DNA of 64,000 bases, taken from positions 14,570,001 through 14,634,000 of the forward strand of contig JBHGNT010000006.1 of NCBI GenBank assembly GCA_043228905.1, read 5' to 3'. The notes beneath the pieces were generated by a model. It was not told the origin of the DNA and made no database searches. It worked only from the letters and a program-made list of their open reading frames with translations. Each line of letters begins with the position of its first letter. Position 1 is the first letter of the stretch. The position numbers were made by a program, and so were the translations under genes. Shown one piece after another: positions 1 through 11,146 of the stretch. This stretch comes from Azolla caroliniana (lineage: Eukaryota; Polypodiophyta).

Positions 1-54
1 TCTATCTTGGTCTGGTTTATTTCTATTATTATTTTCTTGACACTTCTTACTCTC

Positions 55-534
55 ATTCATTCTTGCATTGTCTTTATCCTTCTCTCAGGCAAACAATGGC
101 ATAGGCTCGAAGCTTTGGTAATGATATTAATGTTATCAACCAAACTGTTCATTCATTCTTGCATTGTCTTTATCCTTCTCTCAGGCAAACAATGGCATAG
201 GCTCGAAGCTTCGGTAATGATATTCATGTTATCAACCAAACTGTTCATTCATTCTTGCATTGTCTTTATCCTTCTCTTAGGCAAACAATGGCATAGGCTC
301 GAAGCTTCGGTAATGATATTCATGTTATCAACCAAACTGTTCATTCATTCTTGCATTGTCTTTATCCTTCTCTTAGGAAAACAATGGCATAGGCCCGAAG
401 CTTCAGTAATGATATTCATGTTATCAACCAAACTGTTCATTCATTCTTGCATTGTCTTTATCCTTTTCTCAAGCAAACAATGGCATAGGCCCGAAGCTTC
501 GGTAATGATATTCATGTTATCAACCAAACCGTTC
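55..534 (+). repeat. 96-bp tandem repeat, five copies
   Basis: Five head-to-tail copies of a 96-bp unit differ at only a few positions. Because 96 is a multiple of three, one frame stays open across all copies, but its protein is repetitive and hydrophobic and matches no family I know. Each unit holds a pyrimidine-rich stretch ending in CAG (AAG in the last copy), then about 29 bases starting GCAAACAATGG, then GTAATG. This looks like a small exon with its own acceptor and donor, repeated with flanking intron. No gene is visible on either side, so that reading is inference. Confidence 0.9.
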
Positions 535-577
535 CAGCTTTCCAACACCCAAGTCTAAAGTTCTAATAGTGTAGCAT

Positions 578-741
578 TGTAAAAGATAATGTGCGGAAGC
601 TAAGACAAAACTGGCTAGTCTGGATAACAGCAGAACACAAAACGAAGGTTTAATGGAAAGCTTGAATACATGGGAGAGACAGAGAGAGCAGAACAATAAA
701 ACTCAATTCAAAATAACAACACTATATATTTACAAATGTCC
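578..741 (-). mobile_element. Copia-E 3' LTR, outer piece
   Basis: This matches the outer part of the Copia-F LTR near 9703: TG followed by an AAAGAT-like stretch, then GCGGAAGC and GAGA-rich sequence. The LTR breaks off at 741 and resumes at 51467, because Gypsy-A inserted here. The duplicated target TGTCC lies at 737-741 and 51462-51466. The outer end of E is at about 578. Nothing to its left looks like more of E. Confidence 0.8.
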
Positions 742-1133
742 TATAATAACCAAGATCATTAATCCTACAATGAATACATAAGTGACACAATCATACTGAA
801 GATACGCGTTACCACCCATCCCCCCTGCGCTAGAGTCGACAACACAAACGAGGAATCTTGATTTGTCCCATACCAGCCAGGATCTCCTGTTAGGACCTTG
901 GTAGATGACTAGTCCACATCAAAGAAAGCTTCGTCAGACCACTCATGGGGCTCCCCCCGACTAAGGAGAGTATCCCCTATTTATAGGACCTCGGCCATGT
1001 AATGAAATCTACCTGACCAATCATGTGTGGGGTACCCAATGACACACATTATGTCAGTCCAATAAAGTCGACGACTCAGATATTACAGTATGATAGCCCC
1101 CAAATAAGCATGTCTAAACCAATGAACATTACA
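742..1133 (-). repeat. Gypsy-A 3' LTR
   Basis: This is a direct copy of 51096-51461, with scattered substitutions and small indels. On the minus strand it begins TGTAATG and contains a TATA box (TATAAATAGGGG, complement of 974-985). A purine-rich tract, the complement of about 1134-1148, lies just inside the element where the plus-strand primer of a 3' LTR is expected. The outer dinucleotide has changed from TG to TA at 742-743. Confidence 0.88.
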
Positions 1134-1901
1134 TACTGCCCCTCGCCGTTTAATTGCAGTCTTGCAATGGGAAGTTAGGAAAATGTTTGCATAATGTCTC
1201 TTTAGTTTCCCACGTGTTGTCTTCTACCAATCTATCCTTCCACTTAACCGTTTAGCGATGAACAACCTTCAAACTTAGGTTTCTTGACCTATGGTCGAGG
1301 ATTTTCTCAAGTTCATGTGGAGAAAAATGATCATCCTCCAATGTCGATAAATTAGACGGTGATACAACATTATCATTATAACCAATTGCCTCCTTTAATC
1401 GACTCATGCAGAATACGGGATGAACCATAACATTAGAGGGCAAATCCAAACGATAAGCATTGGGACCTATATGTTTTAAAACTTTATATGGTCCACAATA
1501 CCGTGGGGCTAATTTTGCAAGGTCTTGTTCTCATTATTTCTGAGTCCTTTGGAACCCGTAGAAAAACTTGTTGGCCTACATGGAATTCCCTTGGGTTTTT
1601 ATCATGATTTACATAAAAGACATTTCTGTCCTATGCCATCCTAAGGTTTTCTTCTGCTAATTTACGTGCTTCAAGCATATCAGAGAGAAAATTCTTTGTA
1701 CTATCCAAAGTATGCGAATCGAAACATCAATAGGAGGACGTGGCGTATAACCATACAGCAACATGAACGGGTATTTTGTTGATGTATGCTTAGCACTACT
1801 GTAGGAAAATTCCACCATAGCAAGGTAAGTCTACCATAATGACGGTTTTTGCACTACATGTTCTCTCAACATATCCTCTAATATCTTATTCACTCTGTCA
1901 G
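1134..1901 (-). pseudogene. Gypsy-A integrase C-terminus and chromodomain-like tail
   Basis: The minus strand resembles the C-terminal end of Gypsy-D polyprotein: a stretch like FLRVPKDS, then HPVFCMSRLKEAIG, then ILDHRSRNL and WKDRLVEDNTWE, and finally FPNFPLQDC. The last part matches the chromodomain-like tail of chromoviruses, thought to steer integration to chromatin. Frames are broken; the longest open stretch is 1252-1449. The sequence stops at the Gypsy-B insertion and resumes at 40179, in the integrase motif DGQTDRVN, which the insertion split. Confidence 0.82.
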
Positions 1902-2338
1902 TGTTGTCCACTGGAATAGTAACCAACGGACAAGAGCGTAGGAATAAGAAATAATATAAGATCATAACGCATGTAACGGTTCACGCAGGAAGCGTGAACG
2001 GCTAAATAGACCCTGCGTATATAAAGGGCAGAAAACCTTTGATAGAGGGAGCGTGTAATTTTGGGAATGTAAGAAACGTCTCATAATAGAATTCTATCTT
2101 CTCTGATTCTCTGTGTATAGTTACGGTTAATCCATTGTGTGTCTTGAGGACCTGAGCGTGTAAGAACGTAAGTGTAATCCTTGCTAAGGATTCAGTTGTA
2201 GCCGTCCCCCTTATACGCTGATAGGTTACAGGGAACATTCCCCTATGCATTATGCTTAGACGCCTATTTGTTGTTCCACACCCACTTGGAGGTCTAGGTC
2301 AAAGGACTGACCGCGGACCGTGTTCCTAATCGGCAACA
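1902..2338 (+). repeat. Gypsy-B 5' LTR and following leader
   Basis: This matches 39735-40173 over its whole length with scattered substitutions. It begins TGTTGTCC and ends CGGCAACA. A promoter-like TATATAAAG lies at 2018-2026, repeated at 39851-39859. The leader to gag (2339-2617) starts TTTTGGCACGCTTGG; I cannot assign the primer tRNA. Confidence 0.9.
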
Positions 2339-2617
2339 CTTTTGGCACGCTTGGTGATCTGTGTCTTCTCACAGACGAGCAACGACGAATGGATGTTTAG
2401 CCCCAGAGAACCAACACGACAAGACCGGCCAATAACAAGGTCCATCACACGCTAGGCAGAAGAACGCGCACGACAAAAGCCTCGCCTCAGCAACCTCAGT
2501 ACTACTTGCCGTGAGTACAAAGGTGATTCTTCGCTCTCCAAATACCTCGATGAGACGCGGAGACTACGCTTACGACAGCCACCCGGTGGTCTTTCCCGAC
2601 CCGCCGTAGCCCCCACC

Positions 2618-3896
2618 ATGGCCTTTGCCTACCCCCGCTTTAACAACGAGACTGACGCCACAACTCATATTCGCATGTTCCTGAATTTCTGGAATGCGAA
2701 CCACATGGCGCAGAGCCTTTCGGAGGCGGTAGCACACTAGTCGAAAATGAGGGAGTTCGGGTTAACATTAGATGGGCGAGCGGCGTTTTGGCATTCACAG
2801 ATGGATTTACCAGCAATTGTTACAACCTTCGATCAGCTGCAGTCCGCTTTCTTGCGATTCTTCCATCGGAGGGTTCCATAACGCAAAATCCTCGGACAGT
2901 TTTATACAATTAAGCAACTGCCGACCAAGACGATAGCGGATTTCAGCTTACGTTTCCAAAATTTACGACGGAAACTGGAACAGAGCCCCGCGGAGGACGA
3001 GGCTCAGGAAACATTTCTGGCAGCTTTACGTCGGCCCATCCGGGCAACACTCAACAACAATAGCGTGAAAGGGGAAACGGCGGATGTGGTAATTGAACGA
3101 GCGTTACAACTTGAGTTGGATGACGAGGAGGAAAGGTTTTCTATGTCCTCCTTACGACAAGCGTTACCTCAGGACGAGAAACGCCAGTTTCTTCAAGCAA
3201 TCCAGTGCACGATTTGGTTGAACTCGGGGCATTCCACAGTGGAGTGCAATATGCGAATCCATTTCCCAATCTGCCACTCGAAGGCTCACACAGTCGACCA
3301 ATGCGGATACAATATGTTAAATAGAGCCACTCCCGCAGTCCGCAGCATGGACACACAACGTCAACCACACCAGATTGAACAGAGGAAGCAAGAAGACTGA
3401 CCCCGGAATAAGGATCGCAACCCACGGGAGGACCAACACCACCGGAATCGCCAGAATCACAACGATTCCAAGGAGGATGAACCAAAGGACGAGGATTATC
3501 GTGGACATCCGAGTTACGCCAAAGGGCATCGGTGCTACGAGAATCACCGGCCGACAAACAAACGGGGCAGCTTCAATGGTTATCGTGGTAAGCCATGGCA
3601 ATATCGAGATCACCGGCGTTACGACGAAAGCTCGGGAAATGAGCGGCACCAGGAACAACGAAGGGACCAACAATAGCCACCGCGTACGTTCCTCGAGGAG
3701 CAAGTAGCACCAGGGGAGCGGCACACACCACCAGGAGCCGAGAAGGGTGAATCAAGCATCCATTGTTTTATTTGTTAGCAACCCGGAAATTATGCCATGC
3801 AATGCCCAGCATGCAAGGGCTTTAAAGGGGCCCGTTGTCAATACGATTACGACGGAAGTGCAGTAGGTCATGACACGCCAGCAAACAAAAACGGTT
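2618..3896 (+). pseudogene. Gypsy-B gag
   Basis: A gag-type capsid region starts at ATG 2618, in the context CCACCATGG. The frame shows a Retrotrans_gag-like pattern: FLNFWNANHM, GRAAFWHSQM, FLRFFHRRVP, then a conserved stretch around DFSLRFQNLRRKLEQ. A basic, Asn/His-rich tail follows. A degenerate zinc knuckle with a stop inside it (CFIC, stop, QPGNYAMQCP) lies near 3760-3805. In-frame stops occur at about 2741, 2879 and 3398. In an intact element the product would form the virus-like particle and bind RNA. Confidence 0.75.
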
Positions 3897-5018
3897 GATT
3901 GGGGTGCGCAAGACGAGGTATGCCAACAAGCCCAAGCGTGGGTGGAAAAAGCAAACGCGACAAATACGGAACACATGCGGAAGGAGTCCGCGAAAACAAT
4001 GGAGCGAGCAGAGGCCGAAAGACCAGTCCCAAACCCCATTTGGCAGGCGTCAGCGGGCTGTGAGATAACGTTAACCATGGAGAAACTATTGCAACTAGTC
4101 CCACGCTTCCGCCAGACCATGGAAGAACGGGTGACAGGCATACTCGGGGTGAGTATCGCTACAAACCTTACAGACGTTAGCAATGGACCGTCGGTAGTGG
4201 ATCAACACAACCCAACTATTACATTAATATTACACGGACAACAAATTCTTGGATGCGTAATCAACGGCGGCTCAGGCGTCAATGTAATTAGCGCGAAAAC
4301 TTGCGAGCAGTTAGGCATTTTAAAATGGGAGGCTTGCCCATTCTGGCTCCGAATGGGAGATACCCGCTCAGTACGACCATTAGGGTTAATTCGCAAAATA
4401 GTTATTATCGTGGGCGGACACTGAGTCGACATCTCAGTGGTCGTCCTCACCTTGGACGCCCCAGGGGCGTACCCAGTGCTTCTGGGCAAACCATGGCTTC
4501 GTGCAGCAAATATCAAGCAGAGCTGGCAACACAAGTGTATCAGTTTCCGACACAGACGCACTAAGGTTCGCGTACCTACAAAAGGAAGCACGCCACAACC
4601 GAAGGGTATAACACCATTATACGCAGAAGATATAAATGTGTTGGCTGGGGTGGAGGATGCAGAATTAGAGGCATACCTCGATGAGCACCCTCGGATTATT
4701 CCGCTATTTGAAATAGACATCATCGCAACCGCGGTAGAATATACCACGACCACTGTTCTCCATGACGCGCCTTACGAACCAAACCCAGAGTCCATATTGG
4801 AACTCAGGAGAGCACAGGCAGCCTTCAAAAGGGAAATGGAGATTTCACGATGAGTCACCGCTTCCGCCCTCGAAGAAGTAAATATGGGTACGGAATCGAA
4901 GGCTTGGTTCCTCTTCATCGCAAAGGAATTAAGGCTGGACCAGAGAAAAACGATGATCGCACTACTCACAGAATCTAAGGATGTGTTCTCTTGGGCTCAT
5001 GAGGACATGAAGGGGGTT
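3870..5018 (+). pseudogene. Gypsy-B aspartic protease region
   Basis: One frame runs from 3870 to about 5018, with stops at 4422 and 4851. The retroviral-type protease signature is at about 4245-4290 and reads VINGGSGVNVIS. Related elements have Asp where this has Asn, so the catalytic residue appears lost. A second conserved block, GAYPVLLGKPWL, follows near 4465. The frame ends in a linker (KDVFSWAHEDMKG) that normally leads into RT, but one base is out of register near 5018. The domain would cleave the gag-pol polyprotein. Confidence 0.75.
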
Positions 5019-6585
5019 AGATCCCAAGTTCTATCAGCATAAGATCAATTTAGCAACCAACGCAAAACCCGTCCAACAACGCCGCTACCACATGAACCCG
5101 AACTACGCGACCCGTGTGAAAGAAGAAAATAACAAGCTCCTGAAGGCGGGGTTCATACGACCAGTTAAACAAGCGACATGGTTAAGCCCGATAGTGGTCG
5201 TTCCAAAGAAAAACGGCAAAATAAGGGTATGCATAGATTACCGAAAATTAAACACTGTCACCATTACGGACGCATTTCCCTTACCCTTCACCAATAGCGT
5301 ACTGGATGCCGTCGTAGGCCATGAGATGTATAGTTTTTTAGATGGCTTCAACGGCTATAACCAGGTACGCATGCATCCTGAGGACCAAGAAAAGACGGCA
5401 TTTGTCACGGACTGGGGAGTATATGTGGGAGTCGTCATGATGTTCGGGTTAAAGACGGCACCGGCAACATTTCAACGGACAAGTACAGAGATCTTTGGGG
5501 AATACATTCCGGCGTTCATGCAAGTTTTTTTAGACGACTTTGCAGTATATGGGAGAACAATAGACCATTTTTCGCACTTACAACTATGCCTGGAACGTTG
5601 TCGCACCGCACGCTTAAGCCTGAATCCCGTGAAATGTGCTTTCGGCGTGACCAGTGGGACTCTCCTGGGCCATATAGTCAGCAAGGAGGGAATAACGGTT
5701 GACCTGAATAAAATCTCTGTGATTACGCAAGCCAAAACTTCGACAAACGCTAAATCACTCAGCCGGTTTTTACGACAAATACGGTGGCATAGTCGGATGA
5801 TACGGTATTTGGCGGACTTCGCCACGCCGTTACACGTTGTTGTACATCGGACTCCTTTCCAATGGACTCCAACGGAGGATAAGGCCTACGAGGCACTTAA
5901 GATAATGCTCACACAGGCTCCTGTCGTACAATCACCAGTTTGGGCGAAGCCATTCCACGTGTTCGTCGACGCCTTGGACATAGCAATAGGAAGTGCACTA
6001 ATGCAGCTCACCGAACCAAGCTAGTACCGGTCAGTATACTACGCTAGTCGCAAATTATCAATAGCAGAGCGTAACTACTCCACAATGGAGTGGGAGGTGC
6101 TAGGGATGATCTATATCATCAATAAATTCCGGCACTATTTATTAGGAAGGAAATTCATGTTCCACGTAGATCATTCGGCGTTACTGTATTTGGTGGAGAA
6201 ACAAGCTCTGACAAGGAAATTGGCGTGGTGAATGCTGCTGCTCCAAGAATTCGATTTCGTAATCCAACACCGACCAGGGAGGCAACATGCAGTGGTGGAT
6301 TTTTTGAGCAGACTCGAGAATGGAGAAACAGTACAGAAAGATGACAACGATTTTCCGGACGCTGATATCCTGCGGGTAGCGACACTCGCAGAAAGAACAG
6401 AATCGACCTTTCCGGACCTGTGGCTTATGGAAATGACGTACTTTTTGACTACGGGACTGCCTCCACCACAATTACGCACGGTCGAGAAGAAACGACTAGC
6501 CGTCCGAAGCCGTCACTTCTGCCTTATCGAAGGCGTTCTATATCACAAAGGAAGTGACGGCATTTGGGGACGTGGGGTACGGTAG
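5019..6585 (+). pseudogene. Gypsy-B reverse transcriptase and RNase H
   Basis: Reverse transcriptase begins in a new frame at LDPKFYQHKINLA (about 5019) and stays open to 6024. Visible motifs are RVCIDYRKLN, FGLKTAPATFQR and the catalytic block FLDDF, a variant of YxDD (near 5527). RNase H follows: FVDALDIAIGSAL, YYASRKLSIAERNYS, and FHVDHSALLYL, with stops at 6022 and about 6229. The linker to integrase is open over 6232-6585. I do not see a second RNase H, which argues against the dual-RNase-H Tat group. Confidence 0.85.
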
Positions 6586-7623
6586 GATGAGAAGGAAGCA
6601 GTTTTACGGGAGGCACACTGTGGCACGGCAAGCGGCCATTACGTGGGCAACGTTACATCCCGGAAAGTATGGCAGGCGGGCGTATGGTGGCCAACAACGC
6701 AGAAGGACGCATCTGCGTATTGTAGAAAGTGTGATTTGTGTCAACGGATGGGACAGCCCGCGGAGGGCGCAAGGATACTACACCAGCCCGTATTACCGCT
6801 AGACCCCTTCCAAAAGTGGGGATTGGATTTTGTGGGGCCCTTCACACTGGCGGCAGCCCATACGGGCAATAAATACATATTGGTAGCCACAGATTATTGC
6901 ACCAAATGGGTAGAAGCAAAGGCACTACGGGAAAATACAGCGGCCGTCACAGCCAGATTCCTTTACGAGCACATTTGGTGCCGGTTCGGCTGTCCGATTG
7001 AGCTTATCAATGACCAGGGGAGCCACTTTCTCAATGCGATTGTTCGAGAACTAACACATCATTACGTCGTAGTCCATAAGAAGAGTATGCCATATTATCC
7101 GCAAGCGAATGGATTAGCAGAATCCACCAACAAGACGTTGCAGACCATTTTTAAGAAAATCGTCAATGAAAATAGAACGGACTGGGATACCAAACTACAG
7201 AGTGCGTTATGGGCGTACAGAACCAGCTACAAAACAAGCATACAATCAACACCGTTTCGACTAGCGTTTGGGCTGGAGGTTGTGATGCCGGTCGAATTTC
7301 AAGTTCCTAGTTTGCGAATTCAGGTATGGAACCAACTATCAGAAGCCAAGTCGGAGGAGGTACGGCTCCACCAACTCCTCGAACTAGTGGAAAAACGCGT
7401 CCACAACATGGCTTTGTTGGAGCAGGAACAACGATGGCGTAAAGCGTTTGTGGATCGACATCGGAACGCAAGGGAAAAGGAGTTCGCCGTGGGTCGAGCA
7501 GTGCTGGTTTTCCAAACTCGCATGGGCCATATGCCGGGGAAGTTACGATTCCGTTGGACCGGCCCGTATTGGATAATTGGAGCGGAACAAGGCATGTTCC
7601 AACTAGGTACGCTAGGGAAGTAG
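6586..7623 (+). pseudogene. Gypsy-B integrase
   Basis: The zinc-binding part (HCGTASGHYVG ... CRKCDLCQRMG) begins upstream of the open frame at 6643. The catalytic core follows with Asp at VATDYCTKW, Asp at INDQGSHF and Glu at NGLAESTNKTL. The C-terminal part contains a GKLRFRWTGPYWI block and ends at 7623. The core residues are present, but an in-frame stop near 6583 separates the domain from the upstream polyprotein. The enzyme would insert the cDNA copy. Confidence 0.86.
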
Positions 7624-8101
7624 TCCGGCAAAAGGTGAATGGGTTTCGGCTCAAACCTTACCTGGGCCCTACGCCACCTAACCCATTCATCGCCGAACAG
7701 GGCAGAGCCAGAGAACCCGCACCGTAAATGAGCGCCCCACTTGTAACATAATGTAAAAATAGGTTCTAGATAACCATTACAAAAAAAGAGAAAAAAAGAA
7801 GGCAGAAGATAGCGACTATTAAAACGACTAAAGGCATGCACAAACTCCTAGTTCAAGAACACGCGGCACCACGATGGCTCACCGCCCAATGAACCTTAAG
7901 CCACAAAAAGAAGGAAACAGAAGATTTTCTGCACAAAACAGAAACTCATCTTCTAGCTATCAGCGCTTCCATCGCTCCTCCCCCTCACCTTCTCCTCCAT
8001 CCTTTCACACAGCTTCAACCCACCGCAACCACCAGTCTCCTTTCCACGAAGCTCCTCTGGCGATGACAATCTTCATCTCTACTGCCTTACGCTGATGGCT
8101 C
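7624..8101 (+). other. Gypsy-B spacer between pol and extra ORF
   Basis: About 480 bases separate the integrase stop from the next ORF. It is A-rich near 7740-7810 and has a short open frame at 7874-8095 (serine-rich, no known domain). I see no RNA gene or repeat here. It may hold a splice site or internal promoter for the downstream ORF, but nothing proves that. Confidence 0.5.
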
Positions 8102-9702
8102 GTGGAGAAACGCTTGGATGGGTACATCCGGGTCGCAGAAGCACCCCCACACCCACATGCCATGGACATCGCCAGGAAGCTTAACATCAACACGGTCACC
8201 AACTCCTCCATCCGGAAGGAATTGGACCTGTCATCGCTAGGCGAAAGGCATTTCGAAATCCCTCCGGTAGAGGCACTACAACGATATTTCGGGCCATATT
8301 CCTCCTCCGCCAAAGCCTATAGAACCAAGCAGATTCCGGATCCCTTCTTCCGTGAAGTTGCCAAGTTCCTGCTAGAAGTTGGGCATCATTATCGATACCT
8401 TTGAGGGGCGCGCGGTTGATTGGGGGGTCATCACAGGGCCGGCGTTAAGGAAAGGCCTGCATGCGTACCAGGCAGGCAAAAAGCTTAGGCCGATCATACA
8501 ACAGTACCTTACGGTACTATTTCCACCCCGAGGCCTGCCGGCACCGCAGCCCAGCCGGCCCACGCCCCTGCCCCGATCCGCGAAGCGCAGGTTAGCGGAG
8601 TTATCCGCCCCAGAGTGGGGAGAGGAACCCCAACCCGCCCAGCCTGACCCAAGGACAACACCACCTACCGACCAGCCAGACACACGGACAACGCAGGAGG
8701 AACAGCCGGCACGTTCTATGGAAGCAGTCCCAGAGCCAAACACCGAAACACGACAGGATAGCCCCAGACCGAAACAACGTAGATTGGACAGGAAAGATGG
8801 GCGGGGGTTGGTCAAAAATGCCCCCACGACGACAAAAACACCAACCGAAGGCGATGCCTCCGCAACTACGGAACCCAATACCACTTTCGAAATCATCCGG
8901 GAGCCAGGACCGATCATTACAACCTAGTCCCAATGAGGGAAAGCTGTATTGACGGCGAAAAGCGAGGTTTTGGCATATCCGGATATCCCGGATATGGCCC
9001 ATGAGTTCAGCGCCCTCTTACAGTTTGACACTTCTTTTGAGCTCATGGAGTTCCTGGCAACACAACAGGTAAAAGACGCCCAACTAATGGCCAAAGAGCA
9101 TGCGGAACGCCAGATGATTGAGCGCGCCCTAACACAAACAACGGAGAGCGACAATGAGGACTGGTTAGCCAGGGTCGGCAGACAGAGGAACGCCGGGGTA
9201 CTCCGAGTGGGGATGGAGATACCCCCATTAAACACGGCCCTAGTCAAAGTCCATCGGGAACTAGCCAAGGTCAGCATGGGCGCCAAGGAGATGGCCATAA
9301 AAAATAAGAGTGTTTGGAAGAAGGTGAAACTGACCCAAGTCGAACTACAAAAAGCCAACGAACACATTGCGGAGTTGGAAGCTCACGTGACTATGGCGCA
9401 ACACGCAACTCCGCCACCAAACCACGCCATTGATGCTTTAAAGGAAGAAATTGAGGCTCAGACTGTCATCGCCTCAAAAGCGAAAAGGGTCGTGCAACTA
9501 GCGGAATCAGAAATTGACCGCCTTCGAACAGAACTACGCCAATCCTCAGACCGAGAAAAGGAGATACGGCCGGAAGGTAGTAAAAACCCCTGAAGAGAAA
9601 CTCGCGACGGAGGTAGCTCAGCACATCCGGACAAAAGACGACAACGCCCAATTATGGGAAGACGCGAAGAAATCGGAGGCGACAATCGCGGGACTTCAGG
9701 CC
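8102..9702 (+). pseudogene. Gypsy-B extra 3' ORF, first part
   Basis: Downstream of integrase, where Athila/Tat-like elements carry an extra ORF, open frames at 8102-8404, 8379-8927 and 8949-9593 appear to be pieces of one gene. The first contains VEALQRYFGPYSSSAKAYRTK. The second is proline/threonine-rich and acidic. The third has a long helical, coiled-coil-like stretch (KVKLTQVELQKANEHIAELEA). No membrane segment or signal peptide is obvious, so I do not call it env. The frame reaches GLQA at 9702, where Copia-F inserted, and continues at 33185 with LLEKKK. Confidence 0.65.
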
Positions 9703-10133
9703 TGTGAAAGATTGCTTGCGGAAGCGTTAGAAAGAACAATACACAGAGACAGAGAGAGAGTATGCGGGAGAGACAGAGAGAGAGAGAGAGAGAGCAAAAC
9801 ACACTATTTTTCAAAATTATATGAATACTCTGTGCTCTGTATCTACAACGCGCTCATCAGCACTATTTATACAAGTCCACACGGAACTGTTAGAAGTACG
9901 GTGTACTGCAATGCTCACACGAGCATCTGACACTAACTACGAGACTATAACTGCCTAGTAGTCTAACCTATACTAGGCTTCCAGTTACGGATTGGATCCG
10001 GCATACCGGCTCCTCTTGCTTACCGGTCCTTACTGCTTACCGGCTTGGTTGCTCACCGGCATACCGATTCCTCTCGCTTACCGGCTCAGGCTTATTCAGC
10101 CGATCCGGCTCCGGTTGAGCTTGCCGCTCAACA
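9703..10133 (-). repeat. Copia-F 3' LTR
   Basis: This matches 32750-33179 closely. Plus-strand reading begins TGTGAAAG and ends GCTCAACA. On the minus strand there is a TATA box (TATAAATAG, complement of 9863-9871). The upstream part (about 9990-10125) holds degenerate repeats built around ACCGG. A purine tract (complement of 10134-10146, CTCCCCCTCAAAC) abuts the LTR, as expected for the 3' copy. GA microsatellites lie at 9750-9793. Confidence 0.92.
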
Positions 10134-10312
10134 CTCCCCCTCAAACTCAACCTGAGGTAGGGTCGTAGTGTCAACCTCTGTCGCAGCCGGTTCTTCCAAC
10201 CAACTTCTCCTGGCGTCGCTTCGCCTTGCTTGCGCTCCTTGTCCAGTCCGGTTCCGTTTGCCGCGACCCCTTTGGTTCTGCGCGCATGTCTGCTCAATAG
10301 ACCCATCTCAGC

Positions 10313-11146
10313 TCATTCGCTGCTATGACTCCGGCACTTGCCGATCCGTCGGTTCCACCGTGATGGCATCGACTTCCGCTGCGTCTGTGTCTCCTTGGCC
10401 TTTTGTTGATCTGACTCATCTGGATCTGTCTGTTGATCCGAATCGGTTGTCGTCAACTTGTTACAGCTCTTGTCCGAATCGGTATCCTTCGATTCGATTT
10501 TCGGCTTCAAGCCTCTCACCACATCGGACCACGTCCGGGTCTTGGCCTTCTCTGTGCTTCCCTTGGCTTCTTCAGCCAGTTCACCGACTTGTTCGGATGT
10601 GCCGACTTCCTTCGTCAACTCGGCTTCATTTTTCTTCTTGTCTCCACCTCTACCGGTTCTTCTCTTACCTACGGGTTCAACAGTTTTTCCTTTGCCCGTT
10701 TCGGTAGTGTTTTTGCCCTTGCATCTCCCCCTCAAGTGCGGCACGTCGAGATGCTGAACACCAAGCATTTCGGTAAAGTGCTGCAACTTGTCCGACCCGA
10801 GCAGCTTGGTGAAGATGTCGGCAACTTGCCGCTCCGTGTGAACATACTGTAGTTCAACTTCACCGCTCAGGACCCGCTCACGCATGAAGTGATAATGCAC
10901 TTCTATGGGCTTTGTGCGAGCATGGAACACAGGGTTCTTGGCGAGCTGCATGCTGCTGAGGTTATCGCAGTAGATCAGGATCGGGGTCGGTACCATGATC
11001 CGCAAGTCTTGCAGTAGCCGTCGAAGCCAAATGGCTTCACAAGTGGCAATGGTCGCGCCCCGATATTCAGCCTCAGTGCTGGATAGAGCCACTATTGGCT
11101 GCTTTTTGCTGCTCCATGCAACAGCCCCGCTCCCAAGAGAAAACAT
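10313..11146 (-). pseudogene. Copia-F RNase H with lysine-rich C-terminal tail
   Basis: The frame begins FSLGSGAVAWSSKKQ and shows the Copia RNase H motifs ALSSTEAEYRG, IYCDNLSSMQLAKN and IEVHYHFMRERV. It reaches DVPHLRG, where many Copia polyproteins stop. Here it continues for about 150 residues, rich in Lys, Glu, Thr and Ser, with the block TWSDVVRGLK. Copia-E carries the same kind of tail (TWVDVVKGLK), so it is a shared family feature. RNase H degrades the RNA template during cDNA synthesis; the tail's role is unknown. Confidence 0.8.

Noticed and set aside
7-558. 183-residue ORF as a membrane protein
   Set aside because: It is a translation of a 96-bp tandem repeat with no family resemblance; the open frame follows from the period being a multiple of three.
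8102-9702. env-like gene in Gypsy-B
   Set aside because: No signal peptide, membrane segment or cleavage site is visible; the protein looks soluble and coiled-coil.
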